Below the pieces are notes generated by a model that saw nothing but the letters and a program-made list of their open reading frames with translations, had not been told where the DNA came from and did no database searches. A DNA stretch of 36,082 bases from Paramagnetospirillum caucaseum (lineage in GTDB: Bacteria > Pseudomonadota > Alphaproteobacteria > Rhodospirillales > Magnetospirillaceae). Shown here one piece after another: positions 24,741 to 33,648 of this stretch. Position 1 is the stretch's first letter. Each line of letters begins with the position of its first letter. The stretch covers positions 1 through 36,082 of the forward strand of contig NZ_AONQ01000045.1 of NCBI RefSeq assembly GCF_000342045.1, read 5' to 3'. The translations under genes were made by a program, and so were the position numbers.

Positions 24741-25079
24741 CTACTTCTTGTCGACCATCATGTTGCGGGTGGCGGCCGGCAGAGTGACCTCCAGGCCGTC
24801 GAGATCCTTGCTCATGATGATCTGGCAGCCCAGCCGCGAGGTGGCGGTCAGGCCGAAGGCCAGGTCGAGCATGTCCTCCTCGTCCTCGGTGGCGGGCGAC
24901 AGCTTGTCGTACCAGTCCTTGCCCACCACCACGTGACAGGTGGAACAGGCCAGCGAGCCCTCGCAGGCGCCTTCCAGCTCGATCTTGTTGCGGTGCGCCA
25001 CTTCCAGCACCGACAGCCCCTCGGCGGCGTCGACTTCCTTGCGGGTTCCGTCGGGGGCGATGAACGTCATCTTGGGCAT
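24741..25079 (-). CDS. fdx: ISC-type [2Fe-2S] ferredoxin
   Basis: This 112-residue adrenodoxin-like ferredoxin donates electrons for cluster assembly on IscU. Its ligands are C39, C45, C48 (CX5CX2C) and C85. Acidic residues after [10 protein letters not shown] match the partner-binding helix. The ATG at 25079 is preferred; a TTG two codons upstream is in frame, but AAGG spacing suits the ATG. Confidence 0.96.
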   Translation of the reverse strand: MPKMTFIAPDGTRKEVDAAEGLSVLEVAHRNKIELEGACEGSLACSTCHVVVGKDWYDKLSPATEDEEDMLDLAFGLTATSRLGCQIIMSKDLDGLEVTLPAATRNMMVDKK

Positions 25080-25097
25080 GAGCAAGCCTTTTCCTGT

Positions 25098-26990
25098 CTA
25101 TTCGCCACCAAGGGCATCATCCAGCTTCTCGACGGTCATGCCGGCCAGGGCGGCCCGGATGCCACGGTCCATCCGCCGTTCGGCGAAGGTCTTGGTGGCG
25201 GCCTCCAGGCCCTCGGACGCGGCCGTGACGGCATCGCGGTCGCCGGCGGCGATGGCGCGATCCACACCGGCGATGGCTGCATCGATATCCTGTCGCTCGC
25301 TTTCAGACAAGAGGTCAGAATCGGCGCCCAGCGCCGCCTGCACCGCCAGCACCGACCGGCGGGCCTCCACCGCCGTCTCGGCGAACAGGCGCGACGCCAT
25401 ATCGTCCTTGGCGTTGACCAGGGAGTCACGCAGCATGTTGGCCATCTCGTCCTCGGTCAGGCCATAGGATGGCTTGACCGCCACCTGCTGCTCCACCCCA
25501 GTGGTGGCCTCGCTGGCGGTGACGGTCAGCAAGCCGTCGGCGTCCACCGTGAAGGTGACGCGGATGCGGGCCGCGCCAGCCGCCATGTTGGGAATGCCGC
25601 GCAGCACGAAACGGGCCAGCGAGCGGTTCTGGTCGACCATCTCGCGCTCGCCCTGCAGCACATGGATGGCCATGGCGGTCTGGCCGTCCTGGTAGGTGGT
25701 GAATTCCTGGGCCATGGCCACAGGGATAGGGGTGTTGCGCGGAATGACCTTTTCCACGATGCCGCCCATGGTCTCGATGCCGAGGCTCAGCGGCGTCACG
25801 TCCAGCAGCAGGGTGTCGGAACCGATGGTCAGCGCCTCGGCCTGCAGGGCGGCGCCGACGGCGACCACCTCGTCCGGGTTGATGTCGGCCAGGGGCTCGC
25901 GGCCGAACAGGTCACGCACCTTGCGCCGCACCAGCGGCATGCGGGTCGAGCCGCCCACCAGCACCACGCCCTGGATTTCCGCGACCTCGATCCCGGCGTC
26001 CTCGATCACGCCCCGGCAGATGGCCATGGTCTTGTCCACCCAGGGAAGGGCCAGGGACTCCAGTTCGTCGCGGGTCATGGCGTGCCTGGACGGCTTGCCG
26101 TCCACCTCGATCACCCAATCTCCGGCGGCGCGGCCCGACAGGCATTCCTTGGCGACGCGGGCGGCGGCCAGGGCCTGCTTGGCCTCGCCCGCCGTGATGC
26201 TCTCGATGCCGTGCTCCTTGTGGCGCTCGGCCAGGAAGCGCTCGGCGATGGCGTGATCGATGTCGTCGCCGCCCAAAGCGGCATCGCCCCCCGTGGACTT
26301 GACCTGGAACACGCCCTTTTCCATGCGCAGGATGGAAATGTCGAAGGTGCCGCCGCCCAGATCGTAGACGGCGTAGAGCCCCTCGGCGGCGTTATCCAGG
26401 CCGTAGGCCAGGGCGGCCGCCGTGGGCTCGTTGACCAGGCGCAGCACCTCGAGGCCGGCCAGACGGGCGGCGTCCTTGGTCGCCGTGCGGGCAGCGTCGT
26501 CGAAATAGGCGGGAACGGTGACCACGGCGCGGTCGACGCCCTTGCCCTGGGCCTCTTCGGCGCGGGCCTTGACGGCGCGCAGGATGTCGGCCGAGACCTC
26601 CACCGGAGTCAGGGTCCGCCCGGCGACCTTGAGCCGCACCATGCCGCCGTCGGCGGCCACGTCCAGGGTGTAGGGCAGCGTGCCGGCCAGGGTCTTGAGG
26701 TCCTCGGTGCCGCGGCCCATCAGGCGCTTGACCGAGCTGACCACATGGTCGGGGGCTTCCAGGATCATCCGCCGCGCGTCGGCCCCCACCGTGACGGCGC
26801 CGTCGTCGCCGTAATACACCACGGACGGGATCAGTCCCTTGCCGTCGGCATCGCGCAGAACCTCGGTCGCCCCGTCGCGGGCCAGCGCCACCACCGAATT
26901 GGTGGTGCCCAGGTCGATGCCGACCGCCAGGCCGCGTTCGGATTCGTGGGGGGCCGGGCTCTCGCCGGGTTCATGAAGCTGCAACAGCAT
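25098..26990 (-). CDS. hscA: HscA, Hsp70-class chaperone of Fe-S assembly
   Basis: This 630-residue chaperone couples ATP hydrolysis to release of clusters from IscU. The N-terminal ATPase domain has IDLGTTNS (25-32), YDLGGGTFDISIL and VLVGGSTRMP. The substrate-binding domain begins at the linker TLLLDVTPLSLGIET. The lid and C-terminus are shorter than in DnaK and lack an EEVD-like tail. Placement one base after hscB (stop 26992, start 26990) and the IscU LPPVK motif fix its identity against DnaK. Confidence 0.96.
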   Translation of the reverse strand: MLLQLHEPGESPAPHESERGLAVGIDLGTTNSVVALARDGATEVLRDADGKGLIPSVVYYGDDGAVTVGADARRMILEAPDHVVSSVKRLMGRGTEDLKTLAGTLPYTLDVAADGGMVRLKVAGRTLTPVEVSADILRAVKARAEEAQGKGVDRAVVTVPAYFDDAARTATKDAARLAGLEVLRLVNEPTAAALAYGLDNAAEGLYAVYDLGGGTFDISILRMEKGVFQVKSTGGDAALGGDDIDHAIAERFLAERHKEHGIESITAGEAKQALAAARVAKECLSGRAAGDWVIEVDGKPSRHAMTRDELESLALPWVDKTMAICRGVIEDAGIEVAEIQGVVLVGGSTRMPLVRRKVRDLFGREPLADINPDEVVAVGAALQAEALTIGSDTLLLDVTPLSLGIETMGGIVEKVIPRNTPIPVAMAQEFTTYQDGQTAMAIHVLQGEREMVDQNRSLARFVLRGIPNMAAGAARIRVTFTVDADGLLTVTASEATTGVEQQVAVKPSYGLTEDEMANMLRDSLVNAKDDMASRLFAETAVEARRSVLAVQAALGADSDLLSESERQDIDAAIAGVDRAIAAGDRDAVTAASEGLEAATKTFAERRMDRGIRAALAGMTVEKLDDALGGE

Positions 26991-26991
26991 G

Positions 26992-27615
26992 CTAGGGCAA
27001 CCTTAAGGCACGGGTTTTCTTGGCGCGGGCCTCTTCGGCCAGCTTGGCGAGGTATTTCAGGCGGATGGTCAGGTGGCCGGCCTCCTCCAGATGGGAGGCG
27101 TTGATGGCCGCCGAGATATGGCACTGGCAGGCGATCACCTCGGATTCCGCCTCCATGGCCAGCTTGGCGATCTGGTCGGGCGAGGTGGCCTCGGCCAGGG
27201 CCTCGCGCTTTTCCATCTGCTCCATCAGCAATTCGCGGTCGTTGATGGTGCCGCAGGCGGTGAGGTCCACCGGATGGCCCAGGTGGTTCAGCAGGTAGGC
27301 GGCGCGCTTCAACGGGTCCTTCAGCGCCTCGTAGGCCTCGTTCAGCGAGGTGGCTTGGGCCTGCGACAGCGCCTTTTCCTTGGAGGATTTCGAGGCGAAG
27401 CGGTCGGGATGCAGACGCTTCTGGAAGCCGAAATACTGGCGCTGCAAGGCGTCCAGGTCGAGATCGAAGGACGGCGCAATGCCGAGGCGGGTGAAATGAT
27501 CGATGGTGCCCGGCCCCTGCACGGCGCCGCACACCGAGCAGAACAGGGCGCGTGTCGCCACCGGCCCCTTGCAGGACCAACAGGAAACGATCTGGGCGGC
27601 GGCGGGGGCGTTCAT
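26992..27615 (-). CDS. hscB: HscB, J-domain co-chaperone with N-terminal tetracysteine motif
   Basis: This 207-residue co-chaperone stimulates HscA and delivers IscU. The J-domain HPD is at 69-71 (KRLHPDRF). The C-terminal three-helix domain binds IscU. Residues 12-29 carry C12xxC15 and C26xxC29, a zinc-finger-like module absent from E. coli HscB but characteristic of eukaryotic HSC20. The ATG follows GGAGAGG. It starts 40 nt after iscA. Confidence 0.95.
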   Translation of the reverse strand: MNAPAAAQIVSCWSCKGPVATRALFCSVCGAVQGPGTIDHFTRLGIAPSFDLDLDALQRQYFGFQKRLHPDRFASKSSKEKALSQAQATSLNEAYEALKDPLKRAAYLLNHLGHPVDLTACGTINDRELLMEQMEKREALAEATSPDQIAKLAMEAESEVIACQCHISAAINASHLEEAGHLTIRLKYLAKLAEEARAKKTRALRLP

Positions 27616-27655
27616 CGTCCTCTCCGGTTCCTCTTCTCTTTGATGGGGCGGCGGC

Positions 27656-27991
27656 TCAGACGTGGAAGGACTCGCCGCAGCCGCACCGCCCCTTCTCGTT
27701 GGGATTCTTGAAGACGAAGCCGGACTGCATCTTGTCCTCGACGAAATCCATCTCGGTTCCCAGGATGAACATGGTCGCCTTGGGATCGATCAGCACGGTG
27801 ACGCCCTTATCCTCGAGAATCTCGTCGAACTGCGATTTCTCGTCGGCGTATTCCAGGGTGTAGGACATGCCGGAGCAGCCCTTGGAGCGCACGCCGATGC
27901 GGATGCCGACGCTGGGCTTGCCGCGCTTGGCCAGCAGGGCCTTGACCCGCTCGGCGGCGGCGTCGGTGATGGTCATGGGAGCAGGAGGCAT
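27656..27991 (-). CDS. iscA: IscA, A-type Fe-S carrier
   Basis: This 111-residue carrier accepts clusters from IscU and hands them to apo-proteins. The three ligand cysteines are C39 and C103/C105 (GRCGCGESF). A start at M1 (27991) follows GAAGGGGAA; M6 is a possible alternative. A 182-nt hairpin-rich gap separates it from iscU. Confidence 0.96.
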   Translation of the reverse strand: MPPAPMTITDAAAERVKALLAKRGKPSVGIRIGVRSKGCSGMSYTLEYADEKSQFDEILEDKGVTVLIDPKATMFILGTEMDFVEDKMQSGFVFKNPNEKGRCGCGESFHV

Positions 27992-28044
27992 GATGTTCCC
28001 CTTCTTCTGTCATCCTTCGGCGGCCCGATCCGTCGGTCCGCCGT

Positions 28045-28160
28045 AAGCCCTCAGTCGCCGGGCGCTTCGCTTGGCTTTCGCGCCGTAAGGCGCGGCGCGC
28101 TTCGCGCTTGCCTCGGCCCCGTCGAACCGTCATCCGGTTCGCGGGACCTTCGGAAGGTTC
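28045..28160. repeat. Cluster of hairpins between iscU and iscA
   Basis: Stems include GCGCC (28080-28084) with GGCGC (28089-28093), CGAACCG (28123-28129) with CGGTTCG (28135-28141), and ACCTTC with GAAGGT near 28146-28158. The segment is very GC-rich, with many GCGCTTCG-type repeats and no ORF. It could damp or process the operon mRNA. Confidence 0.5.
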
Positions 28161-28173
28161 CGACTCCCTCCGC

Positions 28174-28554
28174 TCAGCCCGACTTCTTCTTGTAGTCGGC
28201 GATGGCGGCCTTGATAGCATCCTCGGCCAGCACCGAACAATGGATCTTGACCGGCGGCAGGGCCAGTTCATGGGCGATGTCGGTGTTCTTGATGCTGGCG
28301 GCCTCGTCCAGGGTCTTGCCCTTGACCCATTCAGTCACCAAGGAACTCGAGGCGATAGCCGAGCCACAACCGAACGTCTTGAACTTGGCGTCCTCGATGA
28401 TGCCCTCGGCGCTGACCTTGATCTGCAGCTTCATCACGTCGCCGCAGGCCGGGGCGCCCACCAGACCGGTGCCGACCGCGTGATCGTCCTTGTCCAGGGC
28501 ACCCACGTTGCGGGGATGCTCGTAGTGGTCGATAACCTTGTCGCTGTAAGCCAT
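28174..28554 (-). CDS. iscU: IscU, Fe-S cluster scaffold
   Basis: This 126-residue scaffold builds [2Fe-2S] clusters. It has the ligands C37, D39, C63, H105 and C106. LPPVK (99-103) is the HscA recognition motif, which separates it from SufU and NifU. GGAG precedes the ATG at a good distance. An 81-nt gap with a 20-bp palindrome lies between it and iscS. Confidence 0.97.
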   Translation of the reverse strand: MAYSDKVIDHYEHPRNVGALDKDDHAVGTGLVGAPACGDVMKLQIKVSAEGIIEDAKFKTFGCGSAIASSSLVTEWVKGKTLDEAASIKNTDIAHELALPPVKIHCSVLAEDAIKAAIADYKKKSG

Positions 28555-28602
28555 TACCGTTCTCCAACTTTCCCTCGGGCCTCAGCCCGGAATTATTCTA
28601 AG

Positions 28603-28622
28603 GCAATTCGGTACCGAATTGC
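28603..28622. promoter_or_regulatory. Perfect 20-bp palindrome between iscS and iscU
   Basis: GCAATTCGGTACCGAATTGC is identical to its reverse complement. It lies inside an AT-richer 81-nt gap, beside a TTAGAA-like stretch and the CGGGC-CTCA-GCCCG hairpin at 28576-28589. It could be a protein-binding operator (internal promoter control of iscUA...) or an mRNA hairpin. On the + strand a T6 run follows, but no + gene ends here. Confidence 0.6.
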
Positions 28623-28635
28623 GTAAATTTTTTCC

Positions 28636-29898
28636 TCAGTGCTCGGCCCACTCGATGGACTTGATGTCCACGCCTTCCAGGTGCATGTCCCACAGCGGGC
28701 TCATGGCGCGCAGGTGCTCGACCGCGTCGGCGATATGGTCGATGGCGAACTCGATGTCCTCGGCGGTGGTGAAGCGGCCCAGGCCCAGGCGCAGCGAGGT
28801 GTGGGCCATCTCCACGTCGACGCCGAGCGCGCGCAACACGTAGGACGGCTCCAGCGAGGCCGAGGTGCAGGCCGAGCCCGACGACACCGCCAGTTCCTTG
28901 ACGCCCATCATCAGCCCCTCGCCCTCGACGAAGGCGAAGGAGATGTTCAGGTTGCCGGGGATGCGGCTTTCCAGGTCGCCGTTGAGGTAGATTTCCGGCA
29001 GGCGCTGCTTCAGCCCGCCCAGCAGGCGGTTGCGCAGGCCCAGCAGGCGCTCGTTCTCGGCGGCCATCTCGGCCTTGGCGATGGCGCAGGCCTCGCCGAA
29101 GCCGACGCACAGCGGGGTGGCGAGCGTACCCGAGCGCATGCCGCGCTCCTGGCCGCCGCCGGTGATCAGCGGCACCAGCCGGACGCGCGGGCGGCGGCGG
29201 ACGTAGAGCGCGCCGATACCCTTGGGCCCATAGAGCTTGTGACCCGAGATGCTCATCAGGTCGATGTTCATGGCGTTGACGTCCAGCGGGATCTTGCCTA
29301 CCGCCTGGGCACAGTCGGTATGAAAGAAGGCACCCTTCTTGCGGCAGATGGCGCCGATCTCGGCCAGGGGCTGGATGACGCCGATCTCGTTGTTGACCGC
29401 CATGACCGAGACGATGACGGTCTTGTCGGTGATGGCGGCCTCCAGTTCGCCCAGATCGATCAGCCCGTCGCTGCGGACCGGCAGATAGGTCACCGAGAAG
29501 CCTTCCTGCTCCAGGTAGCGGCAGGTATCGAGCACGCATTTGTGCTCGGTCACCACGGTGACGATGTGGTTCTTCTTTTCCCGGTAGAAGTGGGCGACGC
29601 CCTTGAGGGCCAGATTGTTGGATTCGGTGGCGCCCGAGGTGAAGATCACCTCCTTGGCGTCGGCGCCGATGATGTCGGCGACCTGCTCGCGGGCCTTTTC
29701 CACCGCTTCCTCGGCTTCCCAGCCGTAACGGTGGTTGCGCGAATGGGGATTGCCGAACTTCTCGGTGAACCAGGGCAGCATGACCTCGACCACGCGGGGA
29801 TCGCAAGGCGTCGTCGCCTGATAGTCCAGGTAGACCGGCGCCCCCGGCGCGCGGGGCAGGCTGGGGCGGGTCGTCTTGCCGAGAGCTGTCATTTGCAT
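28636..29898 (-). CDS. iscS: IscS, cysteine desulfurase
   Basis: This 420-residue PLP enzyme turns cysteine into alanine and passes sulfur to IscU, tRNA thiolation and other acceptors. The PLP lysine is K221 ([10 protein letters not shown]). The catalytic cysteine is C344 on the mobile loop [14 protein letters not shown]. The C-terminal tail [18 protein letters not shown] is the IscU-docking tail of true IscS. The first about 20 residues are a short extension. AAGGG lies before the ATG at 29898. Confidence 0.97.
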   Translation of the reverse strand: MQMTALGKTTRPSLPRAPGAPVYLDYQATTPCDPRVVEVMLPWFTEKFGNPHSRNHRYGWEAEEAVEKAREQVADIIGADAKEVIFTSGATESNNLALKGVAHFYREKKNHIVTVVTEHKCVLDTCRYLEQEGFSVTYLPVRSDGLIDLGELEAAITDKTVIVSVMAVNNEIGVIQPLAEIGAICRKKGAFFHTDCAQAVGKIPLDVNAMNIDLMSISGHKLYGPKGIGALYVRRRPRVRLVPLITGGGQERGMRSGTLATPLCVGFGEACAIAKAEMAAENERLLGLRNRLLGGLKQRLPEIYLNGDLESRIPGNLNISFAFVEGEGLMMGVKELAVSSGSACTSASLEPSYVLRALGVDVEMAHTSLRLGLGRFTTAEDIEFAIDHIADAVEHLRAMSPLWDMHLEGVDIKSIEWAEH

Positions 29899-29935
29899 CG
29901 ATCCCTTACTTCTTCGTTTGTCGCTCGAGACGGCC

Positions 29936-31069
29936 TCAGGCCGCCTCCGAAACCTTCAGTCCCTTGTGCCGGGCCAGATCGGCCCAGGCAACCAGGAACG
30001 CGTCCACATCCTCGGGCCGTGAGGACCAGCCCAGGCTGATCCGGATGGCCGATCCCTTGACCCGCTCCTCCAGGCCCATGGCCGCCAGCACGTGGCTGGG
30101 GGCCACCTTGCCCGAGGAACAGGCGGCGCCGGCGCTCACCGCCACGCCCGCCAGGTCCAGCGCCATCACCTGCGTCCGCCCCTCGACGCCCGGCAGAACC
30201 AGGCAGGAGGTGTTGGGCAGGCGCGGCGCATCGGCCCCGATCACCACCGCGTCCGGAACCAGACGCAGGGCGTCTTGCTCCAGCCGGTCACGCAAGGCGC
30301 GCACACCACATGTGGTGTCGGCCGCCGCCAAATCATCCCCCGCCAGTTGGGCGGCGGCACCCAGCCCGACGATGCCCGCCACATTCTCGGTTCCGGCCCG
30401 GCGGCGGCGCTCCTGCCCTCCACCCAGCAAGATTGGTGCCAGTGTCCGGCCGGATTCGGCGAGAATCAGCGCTCCCGCCCCGGCCGGGCCACCCATCTTG
30501 TGACCGGAAACCGTGAGGATATCCGCCCCCAGCTGCCCGAGGGAAACCCGGATGCGCCCCATGGCCTGGGCGGCATCGCAATGAAGCCATGCGCCATGCG
30601 CATGAATGATGCGGGCCGCCTCGGCCACCGGCTGGACGATGCCGGTCTCGTTGTTGGCCAGCATCAGCGACACCAGGGCCGGGCGGGTGTTGGCCGCCAG
30701 CAGGGTATCGAGGGCCACCAGATCGATCAGGCCGTCGGGGGTGACGGGAACCCGTTCCGCCTCGGCGGCAGCGTCGAGAACCGAGGGATGCTCGATGGAC
30801 GACACCAGCAGGCGGGACCGCCCGCTGCCCCGCAGCGCCAGGGCGTTGGCCTCGGTGCCGCCCGAGGTGAAGACGATGCCGGCGGGATCGGCGCCCACCA
30901 GCCCGGCCAGTTGCCGCCTCGCCGCCTCGACCCGGGCGCGGGCCGCCCGCCCATAGGCATGGACCGAGGACGGGTTGCCGGGCTCGGCCAGGGACTCGAC
31001 CATCGCGGCCGCCACCTCGGGGCGCACGGGGGCGCCGGAATTGTAGTCGAGGTAGACGGCCCTGTTCAC
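29936..31069 (-). CDS. Second NifS/IscS-like cysteine desulfurase
   Basis: This 377-residue class V aminotransferase has the PLP lysine K191 ([10 protein letters not shown]) and a catalytic cysteine C317 in [21 protein letters not shown]. It lacks the IscU-binding C-terminal tail of IscS, ending [13 protein letters not shown]. It differs from IscS enough to suggest a distinct sulfur acceptor. A GTG start at 31069 follows AAGGA; no ATG lies near the conserved YLDYN start. It sits between iscR and iscS, a known alphaproteobacterial arrangement. Its partner is inferred, not seen. Confidence 0.93.
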   Translation of the reverse strand: MNRAVYLDYNSGAPVRPEVAAAMVESLAEPGNPSSVHAYGRAARARVEAARRQLAGLVGADPAGIVFTSGGTEANALALRGSGRSRLLVSSIEHPSVLDAAAEAERVPVTPDGLIDLVALDTLLAANTRPALVSLMLANNETGIVQPVAEAARIIHAHGAWLHCDAAQAMGRIRVSLGQLGADILTVSGHKMGGPAGAGALILAESGRTLAPILLGGGQERRRRAGTENVAGIVGLGAAAQLAGDDLAAADTTCGVRALRDRLEQDALRLVPDAVVIGADAPRLPNTSCLVLPGVEGRTQVMALDLAGVAVSAGAACSSGKVAPSHVLAAMGLEERVKGSAIRISLGWSSRPEDVDAFLVAWADLARHKGLKVSEAA

Positions 31070-31084
31070 TGCAATCCTTCCTTT

Positions 31085-31113
31085 CCCAATCCTACTGGTC
31101 CCAATCCTACTGG
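31085..31113. repeat. 15-bp tandem duplication at the iscR 3' end
   Basis: CCCAATCCTACTGG (31085-31098) recurs exactly at 31100-31113, separated by one T. The unit contains the iscR stop codon, and the second copy supplies another in-frame TAG 15 nt later. Confidence 0.85.
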
Positions 31114-31580
31114 GCGGCCACGGCGCCGGTGGGCGCGGCGGTGCCGTGGAACATGCCCGAGCTGCCCAGGATGCGGCGTTCGCACACATCGGCCAGGGAC
31201 ACCGAGCTGAGATAGAGATAGATCTGGTTGCCCAGCTCCTCCCACAGATCATGGGTCAGGCAGCGGCCCTTGTTGTTGTGGCAGCCGGCCGGCGAGCCGG
31301 GCGAGCAGCGGGTGGTCTGGATCGGTTCGTCCACCGCCAGGATAATGTCGGAAATACGCGTCTGTTGTGGGATTCGCGACAAAAGATAGCCGCCCCCCGG
31401 CCCGCGCACGCTCTTGACCAGCCCGCCCTTGCGGAGCTTGCCGAACAGCTGTTCGAGATAGGAGAGCGAAATCTCCTGGCGCTCGGCGATGTCGGCCAGA
31501 GCCACCGGGCTTCCCGCGGAATGGCTGGCCAGATCCACCATGGCCATGACGGCGTAGCGTCCCTTGGTGCTGAGTTTCAC
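31107..31580 (-). CDS. iscR: IscR, Fe-S-dependent Rrf2-family regulator
   Basis: This 157-residue regulator represses the operon when loaded with a [2Fe-2S] cluster. A winged-helix Rrf2 domain covers residues 1-80 ([18 protein letters not shown], and [19 protein letters not shown]). The cluster ligands are C92, C100, C107 and H110, spaced one to two residues wider than in E. coli (92, 98, 104, 107). The start is a GTG at 31580, overlapping the cysE stop by GTGA, so IscR is translationally coupled to cysE. Confidence 0.96.
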   Translation of the reverse strand: MKLSTKGRYAVMAMVDLASHSAGSPVALADIAERQEISLSYLEQLFGKLRKGGLVKSVRGPGGGYLLSRIPQQTRISDIILAVDEPIQTTRCSPGSPAGCHNNKGRCLTHDLWEELGNQIYLYLSSVSLADVCERRILGSSGMFHGTAAPTGAVAAQ

Positions 31581-32368
31581 GATATGGTCTCCCGTTCCAG
31601 ATGTCGGCCCTTTGTCCCGGCGGCCGGCGTGTTTACTGCTTCAGCGTGAATGGTCTTGTCGCCCGTTTCAGCCGCGCCCGGCTGGGAGAGGCGGGCGCAG
31701 GCCTGGGTCGGGTGGCCGTGCAGCTCGGTCTCCAGTTCCTTGACCCGCTCCATCAGGGTGGCGACCTGCGAACGGACCGAATCGATGGCGCGGACCACCG
31801 GATCGGGCAGGTCCTCGCCCGGCAGGCCATAGGCGCAGAAATCCGCGTCCTGACGCCGCATCACCATGCGGGCGGGAATGCCCACCATGGTCACCCCCGG
31901 CGGCACGTCGGTCAACACCACGGCGTTGGCGCCGATGCGCGCCCCCTTGCCCACCGTGATGGGGCCCAGCACCTGGGCGCCCGAACCGACGATCACCCCG
32001 TCCTCCAGGGTGGGATGGCGCTTGCCCTTGTGCAGCGAGGTGCCGCCCAGGGTCACGCCGTGGTAGAGGGTCACGTCCGCCCCGATCACCGCCGTCTCGC
32101 CGATCACCACGCCCGTGCCGTGATCGATGAAGAAGCGCGGGCCCAGCTGGGCGGCCGGATGGATTTCGATGCCGGTCAGGATTTTCCCCACATGCGAGAC
32201 GAAGCGCCCCAGCACCCGCAACCCGCGATGCCAGCACCAGTTGGACAGCCGGTGAAACATCAGCGCGTGCAGTCCGGGATAGCACAGCAGCACCTCCAGC
32301 CAGGAATGGGCGGCGGGGTCGCGCTTGCGAATGGACGCAATATCTTCTTGAAGGCTCTTGAAAATCAT
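31577..32368 (-). CDS. cysE: Serine O-acetyltransferase
   Basis: It makes O-acetylserine, the immediate precursor of cysteine. The 263 residues hold an N-terminal helical domain and a left-handed beta-helix of hexapeptide repeats (about 70-165). Active-site stretches [11 protein letters not shown] and LYHGVTLGG are intact. The C-terminal part after 175 is longer than usual: a coiled segment rich in charged residues, then a loose tail. The C-terminal tail is the usual cysteine feedback and CysK-docking site; here it lacks a terminal isoleucine and ends TIS. As the first gene of the isc operon it supplies cysteine to the desulfurases. The ATG at 32368 has a weak ribosome binding site. Confidence 0.93.
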   Translation of the reverse strand: MIFKSLQEDIASIRKRDPAAHSWLEVLLCYPGLHALMFHRLSNWCWHRGLRVLGRFVSHVGKILTGIEIHPAAQLGPRFFIDHGTGVVIGETAVIGADVTLYHGVTLGGTSLHKGKRHPTLEDGVIVGSGAQVLGPITVGKGARIGANAVVLTDVPPGVTMVGIPARMVMRRQDADFCAYGLPGEDLPDPVVRAIDSVRSQVATLMERVKELETELHGHPTQACARLSQPGAAETGDKTIHAEAVNTPAAGTKGRHLERETIS

Positions 32369-32453
32369 AGCTCGCAATATGTTAAAGTACGTCTCGACGG
32401 CCGCTCGCGACCGCCAGGGGAATGCCCACTCGGGCGCTGACATAGCGAAGGTG

Positions 32454-32482
32454 AATATAAGATGCCCGACAAGGCCAGTCAA
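32454..32482 (-). promoter_or_regulatory. Sigma70 promoter of the cysE-isc operon
   Basis: On the minus strand TTGACT (32482-32477) and TATATT (32459-32454) are exactly 17 nt apart, a near-consensus promoter about 85 nt upstream of cysE. It is the best promoter match in the window. GTCAA-GT-TTGAC (32478-32489, + strand) is a palindrome that overlaps its -35. A mirror TTGACG on the + strand suggests the -35 of the divergent hydrolase gene, though no good -10 follows at 17 nt. Confidence 0.65.
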
Positions 32483-32578
32483 GTTTGACGGGCTGAAATC
32501 TGATTTGTTGTCGTATTTTCCCCGACACCACCGCTCAGGTTTGAGCCGGTGCCGGGCAAGGGAGACTGTACGCACGCC

Positions 32579-33274
32579 ATGCCTGAAGTGATTTTCAATG
32601 GACCCGACGGCCGCCTCGAGGGCCGCTACCATCACGGCAAGTTGCCAAACGCCCCGCTGGCCCTCCTGCTTCACCCCCACCCGCAGCACGGCGGGACCAT
32701 GAACAACAAGGTGGTCTACGCCTTGTACCATGCCTTCGTGCGCCAGGGCTTCTCGACGCTCCGGTTCAATTTCCGCGGCGTGGGCCGCAGCCAGGGTAAG
32801 TTCGACAACGGCCAGGGCGAACTGTCCGACGCGGCCTCCGCGCTGGACTGGATGCAGTCGTTCAACGCCAACGCCTCGGCCTGCTGGGTGGGCGGCTTCT
32901 CGTTCGGCGCCTGGATCGGCATGCAGCTGCTGATGCGCCGCCCCGAGATCGACGGTTTCGTCTCGGTGGCCCCGCCGGCCAACGTCTTCGACTTCTCGTT
33001 CCTGGCGCCCTGCCCGTCCTCGGGCCTGATCGTCCACGGCACCAACGACGACCTGGTGCCCGAGCCGGCCGTGGCCAAGCTGGCCGCCAAGCTGGCCACC
33101 CAGCGCAACATCAAGGTGCGCTACCAGACCATCGAGGGGGCCAACCACTTCTTCGGCACCCATCTGGACGCCCTGGACGCCATGGTCGATTCCTATCTGG
33201 GCGAATCGGCGGTGATCCGCCCGGCGGCCCCGCCGCCGGTGCCCGAGCCGGAACTGGCAGTCGCCCTGAGCTGA
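32579..33274 (+). CDS. Alpha/beta hydrolase (COG2945-like)
   Basis: This 231-residue cytosolic hydrolase has the nucleophile serine in GGFSFGAW (GxSxG), aspartate in HGTNDDLV and histidine in [18 protein letters not shown] is a signature of this family. The substrate is unknown. A Pro-rich C-terminus ([18 protein letters not shown]) follows the fold. The ATG at 32579 ([14 protein letters not shown]) matches family starts; a GTG at 32549 is in frame. It is divergent from the isc operon and ends in a strong terminator. Confidence 0.88.
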   Translation: MPEVIFNGPDGRLEGRYHHGKLPNAPLALLLHPHPQHGGTMNNKVVYALYHAFVRQGFSTLRFNFRGVGRSQGKFDNGQGELSDAASALDWMQSFNANASACWVGGFSFGAWIGMQLLMRRPEIDGFVSVAPPANVFDFSFLAPCPSSGLIVHGTNDDLVPEPAVAKLAAKLATQRNIKVRYQTIEGANHFFGTHLDALDAMVDSYLGESAVIRPAAPPPVPEPELAVALS

Positions 33275-33280
33275 GACAAG

Positions 33281-33305
33281 AGCCCCCGCGAAAGCGGGGG
33301 TTTTT
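33281..33305 (+). terminator. Intrinsic terminator after the alpha/beta hydrolase
   Basis: CCCCCGC (33283-33289) pairs with GCGGGGG (33294-33300) across a GAAA tetraloop, followed by five T. It starts 6 nt after the stop codon. The gene convergent with it ends at 33315. Confidence 0.93.
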
Positions 33306-33314
33306 CGTCGGAGC

Positions 33315-33635
33315 TTACTTGATCGCCGCGCAATTGACCTGGGCCAGACGCTTCCACTGGGGCGGCTTGGCGCCCTTGCCCACCGAGGTCATGTCGATGA
33401 TGTGGGTCTGGAACACCCGGGCCTGATGGGGCCGCACCAGCCGGCACATGGCGGCGCCATATTGCTCCCACGACACCATCTCGTTCTTCACCACCACGTA
33501 GAGATTGCCCCGCTCGTCGATGGAGGCGTCCAGCACCTTGGGCTGGGCGCGAACCGCCGCCACGGCGGTGACCTGGTCGGCCCGGGCGCCGGCGGCGGCC
33601 AGCAGCAGGCACAGGACGGCGAATGTCAGGCGCAT
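33315..33635 (-). CDS. Small exported protein of unknown function, 106 aa
   Basis: I do not recognise it. A signal peptide [19 protein letters not shown] ends before DQV. The mature 87 residues include a possible beta-strand pair ([17 protein letters not shown]) and cysteines C64 and C102, which could form one disulfide in the periplasm. The ATG at 33635 follows GGAGAG, and a longer start at 33659 would put charged residues before the signal. It begins 13 nt after the anmK stop, so it is probably co-transcribed with anmK. Confidence 0.75.
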   Translation of the reverse strand: MRLTFAVLCLLLAAAGARADQVTAVAAVRAQPKVLDASIDERGNLYVVVKNEMVSWEQYGAAMCRLVRPHQARVFQTHIIDMTSVGKGAKPPQWKRLAQVNCAAIK

Positions 33636-33648
33636 GGAAACTCTCCAC

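Noticed and set aside
31577-33163. A 528-codon version of cysE running into the divergent hydrolase
   Set aside because: The part before residue [10 protein letters not shown] is antisense to the hydrolase and crosses the strong promoter at 32454-32482.
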